A DNA stretch of 64,000 nt from an uncultured Sediminibacterium sp. (GCF_946481145.1 NZ_CAMLMJ010000013.1:41263-105262), one strand, 5' to 3'. Shown: positions 42,652 through 50,930, counted from the first letter of the stretch. Notes: generated by a model not told the origin, from the sequence alone. Numbers and translations: made by a program.

Positions 42652-42885
42652 CTTCGCCAATAACGCCCCCCGCTCCTGATTCACACATGTAGTGCTTCTA
42701 CTACAATTGGTATCCAAGTTCCTACCTGCTTTTAAAGGAAACCAGTATTGTTGGTGGCTGATAATCAATCGTACTTTGTTATTGGAATTAAACAATGTTT
42801 GCCGTTAGCATAGAAAATAAGCAACAGCAAATTTTGCTCTTCCTACCCTTGAAAACTGAATAATTTCTTACCTAAAACAAAGTAT

Positions 42886-43353
42886 ATGTTCCGGAAAGTA
42901 TTGGTTGTAAATGATGATGAAATTTCTTTGTTTGTTTCCAGTAGGATGATTGCTAAAACCGGTTTTGCGGCTGAAATAATTACCGCTGTAAATGGCTTGA
43001 AAGCATTGCAGGTATTTGATCAGCTTTTATTGAATAGTAAAGAACCTGCTGAAGTACCAGAACTGGTTTTCCTTGATCTGCATATGCCTGTAATGGATGG
43101 ATGGGAGTTTCTGGAACTTTTTTCTGAGAAATATGCATACATATTTCCTTCTGTGCGGTTTGCGATACTTTCTTCATCCATTGATCCGGATGACTTGTAC
43201 AAAATAAAACGATTTTCCGCTATTGTAGATATGGTGCCAACTCCACTGAGTTTTGAAATTCTTTCAGGACTAAAGGAAAAATATGCACAAAACAATTTTC
43301 AATTTCCTCCGATTAACCATGCTACAGCTTTGCAGGATCAGATGATTGCGTGA
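42886..43353 (+). CDS. Stand-alone receiver-domain protein with Lys-to-Thr change
   Basis: A 155-residue CheY-like response regulator without output domain. The acidic pocket VVNDDEIS and the phospho-acceptor Asp64 in FLDLHMPVMDGWEF are present, as is the Ser-rich ILSSSI switch region. The conserved Lys of the usual KP motif is replaced: DMVPTPLSF has Thr119 before the Pro. That Lys normally contacts the phosphoryl group, so signalling may be altered. It has a C-terminal tail of about 20 residues. No kinase gene is adjacent; the stop codon is part of a heptamer array. Confidence 0.88.
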   Translation: MFRKVLVVNDDEISLFVSSRMIAKTGFAAEIITAVNGLKALQVFDQLLLNSKEPAEVPELVFLDLHMPVMDGWEFLELFSEKYAYIFPSVRFAILSSSIDPDDLYKIKRFSAIVDMVPTPLSFEILSGLKEKYAQNNFQFPPINHATALQDQMIA

Positions 43354-43380
43354 ATGGTCAATAGTGAATAGTGAATTGGT
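43351..43380. repeat. Heptamer array E (TGAATAG words), starts at a stop codon
   Basis: Four phased 7-nt units TGAATGG, TCAATAG, TGAATAG, TGAATTG; the first three bases are the TGA stop of the receiver gene. Single arm; no clear inverted partner was found in the 40 nt that follow. Confidence 0.65.
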
Positions 43381-43422
43381 TTTAGAATTTAAATTTCATT
43401 CCATTCCATTTCATTCCTGTTA

Positions 43423-44817
43423 TTACTCTGGGCAGTCTAGTTTGCTGATTACTCTTTTCTTGTTAAATGGATGAATGCTTAGCATCAGGTAACCACCTCC
43501 GCTCAGGTTTTTAATTTGTTTCGCCCATTGAAGATTGTGTACGCCAAGTACCAAAGGCCCCGCTTTGAATGCTGCACCTATATGAAACTGTTTCTGACTA
43601 TTGTATTGTATGGGTAAATAAAATCCCCAGTTAAGTGTTTCCCATCTTGGGGTAATGGTTAGCAGGTTAATTTCACGTGTTAGCAAACGCTTATAATCTG
43701 AAGTGCCATGCAGGTTGATATTCAGGTCCGCATTGATGAATAAATTATTGCCAAATGACCGGTCAATGTTGATGATTAGTCTGGTAGGACTGCCAATCTT
43801 AAACTGTTTGTTTACGCTGTCAGCATTGGTGAATACGGTGGCCAGGCTATCACGTAAATCACGACCGTTTTGGATATTGGTGAATTTTTGATCCATTACT
43901 ATATCTGTAATTCCCGGATCTATATTCCTGAACTGAGAGCTAAACTCGCTCGATTTGTATTTGTTAGCACCTATATCCATTAACGCTACACCAATTTTCC
44001 ATTGGTAATTCAGCGAATTATTCTGTTGATAGCTATTCGTTTTTTCTTCATATAATAAATATTCCACTCCAAGACTAAGCCCAAAATTTGTCAAAGTATT
44101 TTTTAAGAAATCTTTTGTGGATGATGAAGTTCCAGAGGCGGTTTCATCATAATTTGACGAGTATCCGAAAGAACCACCACCTGTAACAAAAGTGTACAGT
44201 GTATCTGTTGTATTATGGGCTTCGAGAAAACTTAATTTGTTGATACGCGTATAAGCACCTGAAATGTTTTTCATTACCTGCAAGGTAACTCCGCCTGTAA
44301 GTCTGCTGTTATGGTTTTCACTCAGTATGGTAGAATAATTAAAATCGCCCTGTAACCACCCTGAATGGGTTACAAAACCTTCAAGGTAAGGGGTCGTTCT
44401 ATTTTGCTGCATAAAATCGTGTATACTGTAAATAGTATCACTTGCAGATAATGGGGCTGTTCGGACATGATTATAACTTCGGGCCCTTAGGTTAAATGCA
44501 AAAGCATGTTTGTTATTTGGCTTGTATAAAATATTAAACAGGCTTATATCAACGTTATTATGTAAAAACCTGCTACGATATCCACTGTTTAGTAAAACAG
44601 AATCATTGCGCATGTGCAATGAATTCGTACTCACCCTTGCCTGGGCAGTGAATAGGGTAAGATCCCATTTAAAGGCCGAGTTGATAGAGGCGGCCGGATT
44701 GTTTTTGATTGCTGTGCTCCCTGCATAAGGCGATCCATAGGTTGACTGGTAGCCCTGAGCAAGCAGTTTAAGGGTGAAAATGCTACAGGCTATGCAGGTA
44801 ATCAGGTATTTCTTCAT
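43423..44817 (-). CDS. DUF5723-type outer-membrane protein
   Basis: A 464-residue exported protein with a signal peptide (MKKYLITCIACSIFTLKLLAQ) and many alternating beta strands ending in a barrel-like C terminus. The opening (GYQSTYGSPYAGSTAIKNNPAASINS) resembles the DUF5723/PorP-like proteins of Bacteroidota, whose function is mostly unknown. ATG 44817 is chosen over an extra upstream ATG at 44826 because it gives the cleaner signal peptide. It converges with the receiver gene and is divergent from the sigma-factor operon. Confidence 0.8.
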   Translation of the reverse strand: MKKYLITCIACSIFTLKLLAQGYQSTYGSPYAGSTAIKNNPAASINSAFKWDLTLFTAQARVSTNSLHMRNDSVLLNSGYRSRFLHNNVDISLFNILYKPNNKHAFAFNLRARSYNHVRTAPLSASDTIYSIHDFMQQNRTTPYLEGFVTHSGWLQGDFNYSTILSENHNSRLTGGVTLQVMKNISGAYTRINKLSFLEAHNTTDTLYTFVTGGGSFGYSSNYDETASGTSSSTKDFLKNTLTNFGLSLGVEYLLYEEKTNSYQQNNSLNYQWKIGVALMDIGANKYKSSEFSSQFRNIDPGITDIVMDQKFTNIQNGRDLRDSLATVFTNADSVNKQFKIGSPTRLIINIDRSFGNNLFINADLNINLHGTSDYKRLLTREINLLTITPRWETLNWGFYLPIQYNSQKQFHIGAAFKAGPLVLGVHNLQWAKQIKNLSGGGYLMLSIHPFNKKRVISKLDCPE

Positions 44818-44983
44818 AATGTACACAGATACCCACTTTTCTAAGCTTGTTGCTTAAATAGGCCGGGAAAGCTGTTAAACAGTTGATAAAAGGGTTTCTG
44901 GGGCAAGTTAACAACCCTGCCCGGAATCAAAAAAATTATTGCATAGCCGAAGGATTTTGTAGGTTGGTACGTCTAATCTTCAA

Positions 44984-45556
44984 TTGATATCTTTTTTGAA
45001 CCAGGAAGACCTTATTCTACAGCTGAAGGCCCGAAATGAACAGGCTTTCCGACAACTCATTGAAAGTTGTCAGGATATGGTATTTAATACGGTTCTGGGT
45101 ATTGTTCAGGACTTTCAGGAGGCTGAAGACCTGGCCCAGGAGGTTTTTATCCAGGTTTACCATTCCATTGATGGATTCAGGGGAGAGGCCAAACTTCAAA
45201 CATGGATTTACCGAATTGCCATTACTAAAGCCCTGGATTGGCAAAGAAAGAAAAAACTCAGGGAAGGTATCCGAACAGCAGCATCCTGGCTGGGAATTGG
45301 CGATAAATCAGCAGAGCCGGCCCATTTTGTTCATCCTGGTGTTCAATTAGAGCAAAAAGAAAAGGCTGCCATAGTTTTTAAAGCCATACAAAGTCTGCCG
45401 GAAAATCAAAGGGTATGTTTTCTTTTATTACGTACCGAAGGACTTAGCTACGAAGAAGTAGCAGAGATATTGCAGATAAGTATAAAGGCTGTAGAATCAC
45501 TAATGCATAGGGCAAAAGAAAACCTCCGCAAAAAACTGGCTGATGAACGACCATAA
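44984..45556 (+). CDS. ECF-type RNA polymerase sigma factor
   Basis: A 190-residue sigma-70 family factor of the extracytoplasmic function class. Region 2 (FNTVLGIVQDFQEAEDLAQEVF, with FRGEAKLQTWIYRIAITKALDW) and region 4 (LPENQRVCFLLLRTEGLSYEEVAEIL, with KAVESLMHRAKENLRKKL) are complete. No in-frame ATG exists before the first conserved residues; TTG 44984 or TTG 44996 must be the start. It leads the Spy/YHYH/SCO operon and probably controls it. Confidence 0.92.
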   Translation: MISFLNQEDLILQLKARNEQAFRQLIESCQDMVFNTVLGIVQDFQEAEDLAQEVFIQVYHSIDGFRGEAKLQTWIYRIAITKALDWQRKKKLREGIRTAASWLGIGDKSAEPAHFVHPGVQLEQKEKAAIVFKAIQSLPENQRVCFLLLRTEGLSYEEVAEILQISIKAVESLMHRAKENLRKKLADERP

Positions 45557-45581
45557 ATATTTAACCTATTAAGTCATTAAT

Positions 45582-45902
45582 ATGTACAACGAAAACCAAA
45601 ATAGTAATGACCCGCAAGATTTTTTGGGCAATATTACCAGGGCAAAAGCACCTGATTTTTTTCAAACCAGGCTAATGGCCAGACTGGAGAAAGAAGTGAT
45701 AGCAGCGCCGCCGTCTATTTTTCAGCGGATATTAAAACCAATTCCGGTGTTTACCTTATTGGTTTTTCTGGCAGTGCTGAACCTGTACACTTTAAGCGAT
45801 ACTTTTTTGCATAAGGGAAAAACTAAAGAGCTTTCAAAGGACAATATTTCCGGATTTGCAAGCGAATACCAAATCTTTAATACCGTTGATTTCAACAACT
45901 AA
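45582..45902 (+). CDS. Small single-span membrane protein, probable anti-sigma partner
   Basis: A 106-residue protein with a cytoplasmic N-terminal half (about 1-45), one membrane helix (about 52-72) and a C-terminal tail. The block APDFFQTRLMARLEKEV resembles the short proteins encoded after ECF sigma genes in this phylum. It starts 25 nt after the sigma-factor stop. Because it lacks a recognisable zinc anti-sigma motif, the anti-sigma role rests on gene order and topology only. Confidence 0.6.
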   Translation: MYNENQNSNDPQDFLGNITRAKAPDFFQTRLMARLEKEVIAAPPSIFQRILKPIPVFTLLVFLAVLNLYTLSDTFLHKGKTKELSKDNISGFASEYQIFNTVDFNN

Positions 45903-45912
45903 ATAAATCGAC

Positions 45913-46464
45913 ATGAATTTTATCACAAAAAATAAATGGTTTGCAGCAGCTTTTCTGGTATTGATTTTACTCAATATCGCTACACTGTCGGCTTTTTGGT
46001 GGATGAAAAGAGACCGTGCACCTGAAGACCGGCCCCCACAAAACGGGGCAATGGCTTTTCTGGTTAAGGAATTAAGTCTCGACAGTCTGCAACAGGAGCA
46101 ATTAAAAGTTTTGCGGGATGAACATCGCATGGCTTCACAAGACGCAAGAAAAAATAATAGAGAAGCAAAAGAAAAATTTTTCAGCTTATTGCAAAACGAT
46201 GAAACAACCGAGGCGGCAATTGATGAAGCAGCAAAACTTTCGGTTCAATATGATCTGGTGCTTACCAGAAATACATTTGATCATTTTAAAAAAATAAGGG
46301 CAATGTGTACACCCGCCCAAAAGAAAAAATTTGATGAGATTATCAATGATGTGCTGAGAATGATGAATGGTCCGCAAGGCCCTCCTCCACCAAGAGATGG
46401 TGGTATGCATCACCCTCCTCCAGGAGGCCCGCCACCAAGGGAAATGCCGGAACCGGAAAAATAA
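45913..46464 (+). CDS. Spy/CpxP/CnrX-like membrane-anchored periplasmic protein
   Basis: A 183-residue protein with an N-terminal membrane anchor (AAAFLVLILLNIATLSAFWW) and a helical periplasmic domain with the Spy-type repeat pattern (LSLDSLQQEQLKVLRDEHR, then CTPAQKKKFDEIINDVL). Family members act as metal sensors or chaperones that guard the envelope. The C-terminal tail is very rich in Pro, Gly and His (residues about 155-180). It starts 10 nt after the small membrane protein. In CnrX-like systems such a protein controls the sigma factor, so a similar role is possible here. Confidence 0.8.
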   Translation: MNFITKNKWFAAAFLVLILLNIATLSAFWWMKRDRAPEDRPPQNGAMAFLVKELSLDSLQQEQLKVLRDEHRMASQDARKNNREAKEKFFSLLQNDETTEAAIDEAAKLSVQYDLVLTRNTFDHFKKIRAMCTPAQKKKFDEIINDVLRMMNGPQGPPPPRDGGMHHPPPGGPPPREMPEPEK

Positions 46465-46511
46465 TTTTTTTTAAGCGAAGGTTTTTTCGGTTGCAAACAT
46501 CTAATTATAAA

Positions 46512-47270
46512 ATGACAGGTATGAAACAATTTATTTTTGCAACCACAAGCCTTCTTATCGCAAGTGCAACCTTGTTCTTATCTTGTAAAAAAGATACTGC
46601 AGGTGCTGGAACAACCACGAATGCAACATTACCAGATGTGTTCAAGAAATTTAATACTACAGTTACCATTTCAGTGGAAGGTAATTATGTGGTATTAAAA
46701 AGTACCGGAATCCCTGATCATAAGAGCCCATATTTTGCAACTACAAATGCACAGTATGAAGCATACAATGGTACTAATCCTAATTATGCCAAGAATCCGA
46801 ATAGTATACAATCGCAGAGTTATGTTTTTAAAATTCCGGTAAGTCCGGTAAAAGCATCTGCTTCAACTACTACACCTTTGGGCCCAATGGGGATTTCAAT
46901 AAACGGCGTTCCACTGTTTAATCAGTATGCAGCAGGAAATGCCCCACTCACTAATGAAGTCAATAGTTTTGATCAGTACAATGGACACCCGCAACAAACT
47001 GGTCAATACCATTACCATGTTGAACCACTGTTCATCACACAACAAAAAGGAAGAAATGCACTGATAGGATTTTTACTTGATGGTTATCCCGTGTATGGAC
47101 CTATGGAAAACGGATCCATACTAACAACAAGTCAGCTAGACGGATATCATGGACATTTTGCGGTGACAGCAGATTATCCGAATGGGATTTATCATTATCA
47201 TATCACTGCTGATGCTCCTTATATAAACGGGAATGGATTTTATGGTACACCTGGAACTGTTACTCAATAA
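46512..47270 (+). CDS. YHYH-domain lipoprotein
   Basis: Exported lipoprotein of about 250 residues (start ATG 46512 or 46521). The signal sequence ends in the lipobox LFLSC followed by Lys-Lys-Asp. The family-defining motif is present twice, in GQYHYHVEP and GIYHYHITAD, with GFLLDGYPVYGPM between them. The clustered His residues suggest metal binding, but the biochemical role of the family is not established to my knowledge. It is flanked by two Spy-like proteins and followed by a SCO1-type protein, which fits a copper or redox theme. Confidence 0.88.
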   Translation: MTGMKQFIFATTSLLIASATLFLSCKKDTAGAGTTTNATLPDVFKKFNTTVTISVEGNYVVLKSTGIPDHKSPYFATTNAQYEAYNGTNPNYAKNPNSIQSQSYVFKIPVSPVKASASTTTPLGPMGISINGVPLFNQYAAGNAPLTNEVNSFDQYNGHPQQTGQYHYHVEPLFITQQKGRNALIGFLLDGYPVYGPMENGSILTTSQLDGYHGHFAVTADYPNGIYHYHITADAPYINGNGFYGTPGTVTQ

Positions 47271-47283
47271 ATAAAAAAACTGT

Positions 47284-47679
47284 ATGAAAAAATTATGCAT
47301 TTTACCCCTGGTACTGATAGCCACCTGCGGTCTGTTGCAGGCGCAACAAGCAGGTGGCCCCCCAAAACCGCCAACTTCGGCAGAACGTTTAAAGCGAGTG
47401 AATGAAAAATTAAAAGAGTCACTTAAACTAACTGCCAAGCAGCAGTCGGTTGTAAATGATGCGTATAAAATGTTTTTCACTGAAGTAGATAAGCTTCGTC
47501 CACAAGCTCCACCACCACCACCGCCCCCAGACAAGGCAAAGGTTGAACCACTTGCACAAAAACGTGATGCTGCCATCAAAGCTGCATTAACCGCAGAGCA
47601 GTATAAAAAATACCTTGAAATAGAGCAAACCCTTCGCCCCAAAGGCCCTCCCGGAGCCCCTAAACCTCCTAAAGAATAA
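47284..47679 (+). CDS. Small exported Spy-like protein, proline-rich
   Basis: A 131-residue protein with a signal peptide (MKKLCILPLVLIATCGLLQAQ), helical segments ERLKRVNEKLKESLKLTAKQ and AALTAEQYKKYLEIEQTL that resemble the LTxxQ motifs of Spy/CpxP, and Pro runs (a stretch of seven Pro near residue 80 and a Pro-Lys-rich end). It starts 13 nt after the YHYH gene. It is a second, shorter Spy-like partner in the same operon; family assignment is by motif only. Confidence 0.7.
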   Translation: MKKLCILPLVLIATCGLLQAQQAGGPPKPPTSAERLKRVNEKLKESLKLTAKQQSVVNDAYKMFFTEVDKLRPQAPPPPPPPDKAKVEPLAQKRDAAIKAALTAEQYKKYLEIEQTLRPKGPPGAPKPPKE

Positions 47680-47681
47680 TT

Positions 47682-48320
47682 ATGTGGAAGTATTGTTGTT
47701 TGATAATCGTGGTAGTTCTACAAGCTTGTGGTGGAAAAGAAAATGTGGATGAAGGTCTGCCATTTTATGTAACGGCTGATTTTACGCCGCATTGGTTCAC
47801 AGAGAAAGAATTAAAAGGACAAATACACCAGATTCCTGATTTCTCATTCGTCAACCAATCTGGACAAGCTGTAACAGCATCAACGGTCCAAAATAAAATT
47901 TATGTGGCTAATTTCTTTTTCACCAATTGCCCTGGCATTTGTAAAAGACTAACCAATAATGTATCTCTGGTGCAAGATGCTTTTGTAAATGATGACGAAA
48001 TTTTGATCTTATCGCATTCGGTTACACCTGAAGCTGATTCAGTGGGCAGATTACAACAGTATGCAAAACAGTACAAGATTAACCAGTCACAATGGCATTT
48101 GCTCACCGGAAATCGTGGGGATATTTATTCAATAGCTCGAAAAGCCTATTTCGCTGATGAAGATTTGGGAGAAACACAAAATGAAAACGACTTTCTGCAT
48201 ACTGAAAATGTATTATTGATTGATAAACATCGTAGGATAAGAGGGGTTTATAAGGGAACATCAGAAACAGATATACGAAACCTCATTACCGATATAAAAC
48301 GATTGAAAAAAGAATCATGA
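47682..48320 (+). CDS. SCO1/SenC-family thioredoxin-fold lipoprotein
   Basis: Copper chaperone or thiol reductase of the SCO family, usually involved in loading the CuA site of cytochrome oxidase (212 residues). Lipobox LQAC (Cys16). Conserved features are Cys83 and Cys87 in FTNCPGICKRLT, the block ILSHSVTPEADSV, and His173 in FLHTENVLLID: the full Cys-x3-Cys plus His copper site. It starts 2 nt after the Spy-like gene and overlaps the next gene by 4 nt. Confidence 0.92.
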   Translation: MWKYCCLIIVVVLQACGGKENVDEGLPFYVTADFTPHWFTEKELKGQIHQIPDFSFVNQSGQAVTASTVQNKIYVANFFFTNCPGICKRLTNNVSLVQDAFVNDDEILILSHSVTPEADSVGRLQQYAKQYKINQSQWHLLTGNRGDIYSIARKAYFADEDLGETQNENDFLHTENVLLIDKHRRIRGVYKGTSETDIRNLITDIKRLKKES

Positions 48321-48895
48321 AGTGGTATTGGATGATAGGAGCCCTGTTAGTTTGTTCCTGCAAAGAGAACCTTAAACAAACTATTTATACAAACACCACA
48401 CCTGTAATTCCTGCAATCACTTTACGTTTGGATAACCTGCACTTAAAACTGGTAAATGGACAATGGTTTTACCATGATACGCTGTTTAGTGGCAGGTTAG
48501 AAGATTTTTATACCAGTGGTATACTGAAGAGCAGGCAGAGTTTTTACAAAGGCAGGGAAGAGGGTTGGCTAATTGAGTGGTTTGAAAGTGGACAAAGAGC
48601 TTCGCAACGATATTACCGGGCGGGTGAGAAAGAAGGAGTACACAAGGGTTGGTGGGAAAATGGGATGCCCAGATTTACTTATCATTTTTCAAGTGGTAAA
48701 TACCATGGCGATTTTTCTGAATGGATGGTGAATGGACGGCTCGCAAAGCAAATCATTTATAAAGAGGGAAATGAGGTCAGTGGCAAAGCCTGGCGGGATA
48801 ATGGAAAACTATATATGAGCTTCGAAGTTCGGGGCGGAAGACGTTATGGTTTAATGAATGCTAAGCCTTGCTATTCCCTTAAGAGCGAAAAATAA
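48317..48895 (+). CDS. MORN-repeat lipoprotein (YwqK-like)
   Basis: A 192-residue exported protein with a lipobox-like signal (ALLVCSC) and at least four MORN-type repeats with the pattern YxxGxxxGxWxxWxxxG, for example YKGREEGWLIEWFESG and KEGVHKGWWENGMP. These repeats often mediate membrane or surface contacts; the function is unknown. Its ATGA overlap with the SCO gene shows translational coupling. The last residues (RYGLMNAKPCYSLKS) look like a conserved end. It is the last gene of the sigma-factor operon. Confidence 0.82.
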   Translation: MKWYWMIGALLVCSCKENLKQTIYTNTTPVIPAITLRLDNLHLKLVNGQWFYHDTLFSGRLEDFYTSGILKSRQSFYKGREEGWLIEWFESGQRASQRYYRAGEKEGVHKGWWENGMPRFTYHFSSGKYHGDFSEWMVNGRLAKQIIYKEGNEVSGKAWRDNGKLYMSFEVRGGRRYGLMNAKPCYSLKSEK

Positions 48896-48898
48896 AAA

Positions 48899-48920
48899 GT
48901 CCCCTGTAGAAACAGGGGAC
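48899..48920. terminator. Hairpin after the MORN gene
   Basis: A perfect 9-bp stem GTCCCCTGT/ACAGGGGAC with a 4-nt loop, 3 nt after the stop. There is no T-run on the plus strand; an A-run precedes it, so it is a better minus-strand terminator, but it may still protect the mRNA end. Confidence 0.6.
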
Positions 48921-49056
48921 GTCTTCGATTGCTTGCCATATAAGAAAAAAGATAATTCGGTGTTTGTTCCTTCTCCTCTGATTCAATTACCAATCAAAAA
49001 TAAGTGTTTATTTGATTTCAAAGTAATTTTTTTTATAATTAATATATTTTTTTCTT

Positions 49057-49089
49057 TTTTATGCAAAAAATAGCATGTTTTGCATAAAA
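49057..49089. repeat. AT-rich palindrome, 12-bp arms
   Basis: TTTTATGCAAAA and TTTTGCATAAAA are perfect reverse complements around a 9-nt loop, inside the roughly 100-nt extremely AT-rich stretch 49020-49125 between convergent genes. It could be a curved-DNA or protein-binding site. Confidence 0.75.
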
Positions 49090-49123
49090 TTACAAATATT
49101 TAATTATTTATTAATATTAAAAT

Positions 49124-49159
49124 AATAATGGGCTGTATTGGTGAATATAGCCCATTATT
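49124..49159. terminator. Terminator of the aminotransferase gene
   Basis: An 11-bp stem AATAATGGGCT/AGCCCATTATT, 15 nt beyond the minus-strand stop codon; the minus strand continues with T-rich DNA. Confidence 0.75.
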
Positions 49160-49174
49160 GTATTGAAAATCAGC

Positions 49175-50368
49175 TTATTGTTTGCCTGGGTAAACTTTTA
49201 GTGCAGCTTCCAGACAATCCATAGCAGAATCTATATCTTTTAAATTTAATACGTATGCAAGCCTAACTTCCTGCTTACCTAAACCAGGGGTTCCATAAAA
49301 CCCGGTTGCTGGTGCAAGCATGACAGTTTGATGCTCATGTTCAAAGCTTTCCAGTAACCACTGGCAGAAAATATCTGCGTCATCAATAGGTAATTTGGCT
49401 ATTGCATAGAAGGCCCCTCCTGGATTTGGACAGAATACACCCGGCATCGCATTCAGTCTTTTTACCAGTAAATCTCTCCTCGAACGATATTCTGCTTTGG
49501 TAGTATCGAAGTAATCAGCCGGCAAATCAATAGCTGCTTCCCCTGCAATTTGAGCAAAGCTGGGTGGGCTTAGTCTTGCCTGCGCAAATTTCATTGTTGC
49601 ATCTAATACTGATTGATTGCGGGTAATAAATGCGCCGATTCTACCACCACAGGCACTGTATCTTTTACTGATGGTATCCATAATAACTACGTGGTCGTCT
49701 ACACCTTTCAGGTGTAATGCGCTTACCTGGCTGCCATCATAACAAAATTCGCGATAGGCTTCATCAGAAAAAAGATAGAGATTATGACGAATGATGATAT
49801 CTTTTAGTTGCTCCATTTCAGCAGCGCTGTATAAATAACCGGTTGGGTTATTGGGATTACAGATTACGATTGCCTTGGTTTTGGCGGTTATTTTTTTCTC
49901 AAATTCTTCAATTGGGGGGAGGGCAAAACCATTTTCAATATGAGATGTTACCGGCACAACGGTTACGCCTGCAGCAACTGCAAAGCCATTATAGTTTGCA
50001 TAAAAGGGTTCAGGAATAATAACCTCATCACCAGCATCCAGACAGGCCATAAAACCAAATAAGATGGCCTCACTCCCGCCTGTAGTAATGATAATTTGCT
50101 GAGGGGTTACGTCTATCCCAACCGATTTGTAATAACCAACCAATTTCTTACGATAGCTCTCGTTACCCGCACTATGACTATATTCCAGCACTTTGAAATC
50201 GCTGTTTCGCACGGCGTCCAGTACCAGTTTGGGGGTTTCAATATCGGGTTGGCCAATATTTAGATGGTATACTTTGGTGCCTTTTTTCTTTGCAGCTTCT
50301 GCGTAAGGTACCAGCTTTCTGATGGGGGATGCAGGCATTGCCTGTCCACGTTGACTAATCGATAACAT
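49175..50368 (-). CDS. PLP-dependent aminotransferase class I/II (aspartate-aminotransferase-like)
   Basis: A 397-residue fold-type I aminotransferase. The PLP site is seen in DTISKRYSACGGRIG (Schiff-base Lys), with the conserved ICNPNNPTGYLYS and SDEAYREF, and Arg in the late block KQEVRLAYVL for the carboxylate. The length is normal. The donor and acceptor are not fixed by sequence; AspC-like and branched-chain enzymes share these motifs. Its -7 box lies only 4 nt before the ATG, so the mRNA may be leaderless. Single-gene unit. Confidence 0.9.
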   Translation of the reverse strand: MLSISQRGQAMPASPIRKLVPYAEAAKKKGTKVYHLNIGQPDIETPKLVLDAVRNSDFKVLEYSHSAGNESYRKKLVGYYKSVGIDVTPQQIIITTGGSEAILFGFMACLDAGDEVIIPEPFYANYNGFAVAAGVTVVPVTSHIENGFALPPIEEFEKKITAKTKAIVICNPNNPTGYLYSAAEMEQLKDIIIRHNLYLFSDEAYREFCYDGSQVSALHLKGVDDHVVIMDTISKRYSACGGRIGAFITRNQSVLDATMKFAQARLSPPSFAQIAGEAAIDLPADYFDTTKAEYRSRRDLLVKRLNAMPGVFCPNPGGAFYAIAKLPIDDADIFCQWLLESFEHEHQTVMLAPATGFYGTPGLGKQEVRLAYVLNLKDIDSAMDCLEAALKVYPGKQ

Positions 50369-50372
50369 GCCG

Positions 50373-50380
50373 CAAAGATA
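50373..50380 (-). promoter_or_regulatory. -7 box of the aminotransferase gene, 4 nt from ATG
   Basis: On the minus strand TATCTTTG (TAnnTTTG) ends 4 nt before the ATG at 50368. With transcription starting a few nt after the box, the message would begin at or near the start codon. Confidence 0.75.
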
Positions 50381-50397
50381 GGGTGCAGTACTACATC

Positions 50398-50429
50398 AAA
50401 ACAAAAGCGGTCCCTTGATGGGACCGCTT
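50398..50429 (-). terminator. Terminator of the DUF1573 gene
   Basis: Stem AAGCGGTCCC/GGGACCGCTT (50405-50414, 50420-50429) with a 5-nt loop; the minus strand continues TTTGTTTTG. About 40 nt past the stop. Confidence 0.92.
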
Positions 50430-50467
50430 GCATAAATATCAACTATCAATCAGGGTATGGAAAACAA

Positions 50468-50851
50468 TTATTTGCCCGGTTTACCCGCTACTACCTCACC
50501 CTCAATAGTTAAAATTACGGGATCATTAATGCCCGCAAACTTAACAGTAACACGCTTGCTGAAAGCACCCAGGGCCGCAGCATTATAAGTTACTTTTATG
50601 GTGCTTGATTTTCCTTTCAATAAAGCTTCTTTTTTGTACTCTGGTGTTGTGCAACCACATTCTGCGCTTGCAAATTCAACCACAAGCGGTTTTGAGCCAT
50701 TATTGGTATAAGTGAAAATATGGGTAACAGGTTTGTTTTGTTCAATTTTGCCAAACTTGTATGAACCTTCAGCGAATTTAATGTCCTGCTGCGCCATAAC
50801 ACTAACCGTACTTATTAGACCAATGATGGCCAGGAATAAAAACTTCTTCAT
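50468..50851 (-). CDS. DUF1573 exported protein
   Basis: A 127-residue protein with signal peptide (MKKFLFLAIIGLISTVSVMAQ) and a single Ig-like beta domain of the DUF1573 type: FAEGSYKFGKIEQNKPVTHIFTYTNNG, the Cys-Gly-Cys motif in SAECGCTTPEYKKE, and SKRVTVKFAG. The family is common in Bacteroidota; its function is unknown. It has its own promoter-like box and terminator, so it is probably monocistronic. Confidence 0.88.
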   Translation of the reverse strand: MKKFLFLAIIGLISTVSVMAQQDIKFAEGSYKFGKIEQNKPVTHIFTYTNNGSKPLVVEFASAECGCTTPEYKKEALLKGKSSTIKVTYNAAALGAFSKRVTVKFAGINDPVILTIEGEVVAGKPGK

Positions 50852-50876
50852 ATAATATTTATTTAATTTTCATTTC

Positions 50877-50884
50877 AAAGTTAC
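50877..50884 (-). promoter_or_regulatory. -7 box of the DUF1573 gene
   Basis: TAACTTTG on the minus strand matches TAnnTTTG, 25 nt before the ATG at 50851. Confidence 0.6.
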
Positions 50885-50930
50885 AACAGAAACTAAAATA
50901 CACCATTTAGAGAACCTTAAATTTTATAAG

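Larger units (their letters stand above)
42492..42885. other. Gap between M28 peptidase and receiver gene (394 nt)
   Basis: Holds the M28 terminator and palindrome B3. The rest (42660-42885) shows no gene; TACTTTG at 42773-42779, near the receiver gene, is a weak -7 candidate only. Confidence 0.6.

Noticed and set aside
43396..43420. CATTCC-type tandem repeat as right arm of array E
   Set aside because: Five-nt units that do not pair with TGAATAG words; looks like simple low-complexity DNA.
47136..47642. 168-codon minus-strand frame under the YHYH and Spy-like genes
   Set aside because: Antisense to two well supported genes; its Gly and Cys runs come from the opposite strand of Pro- and Gly-rich codons.
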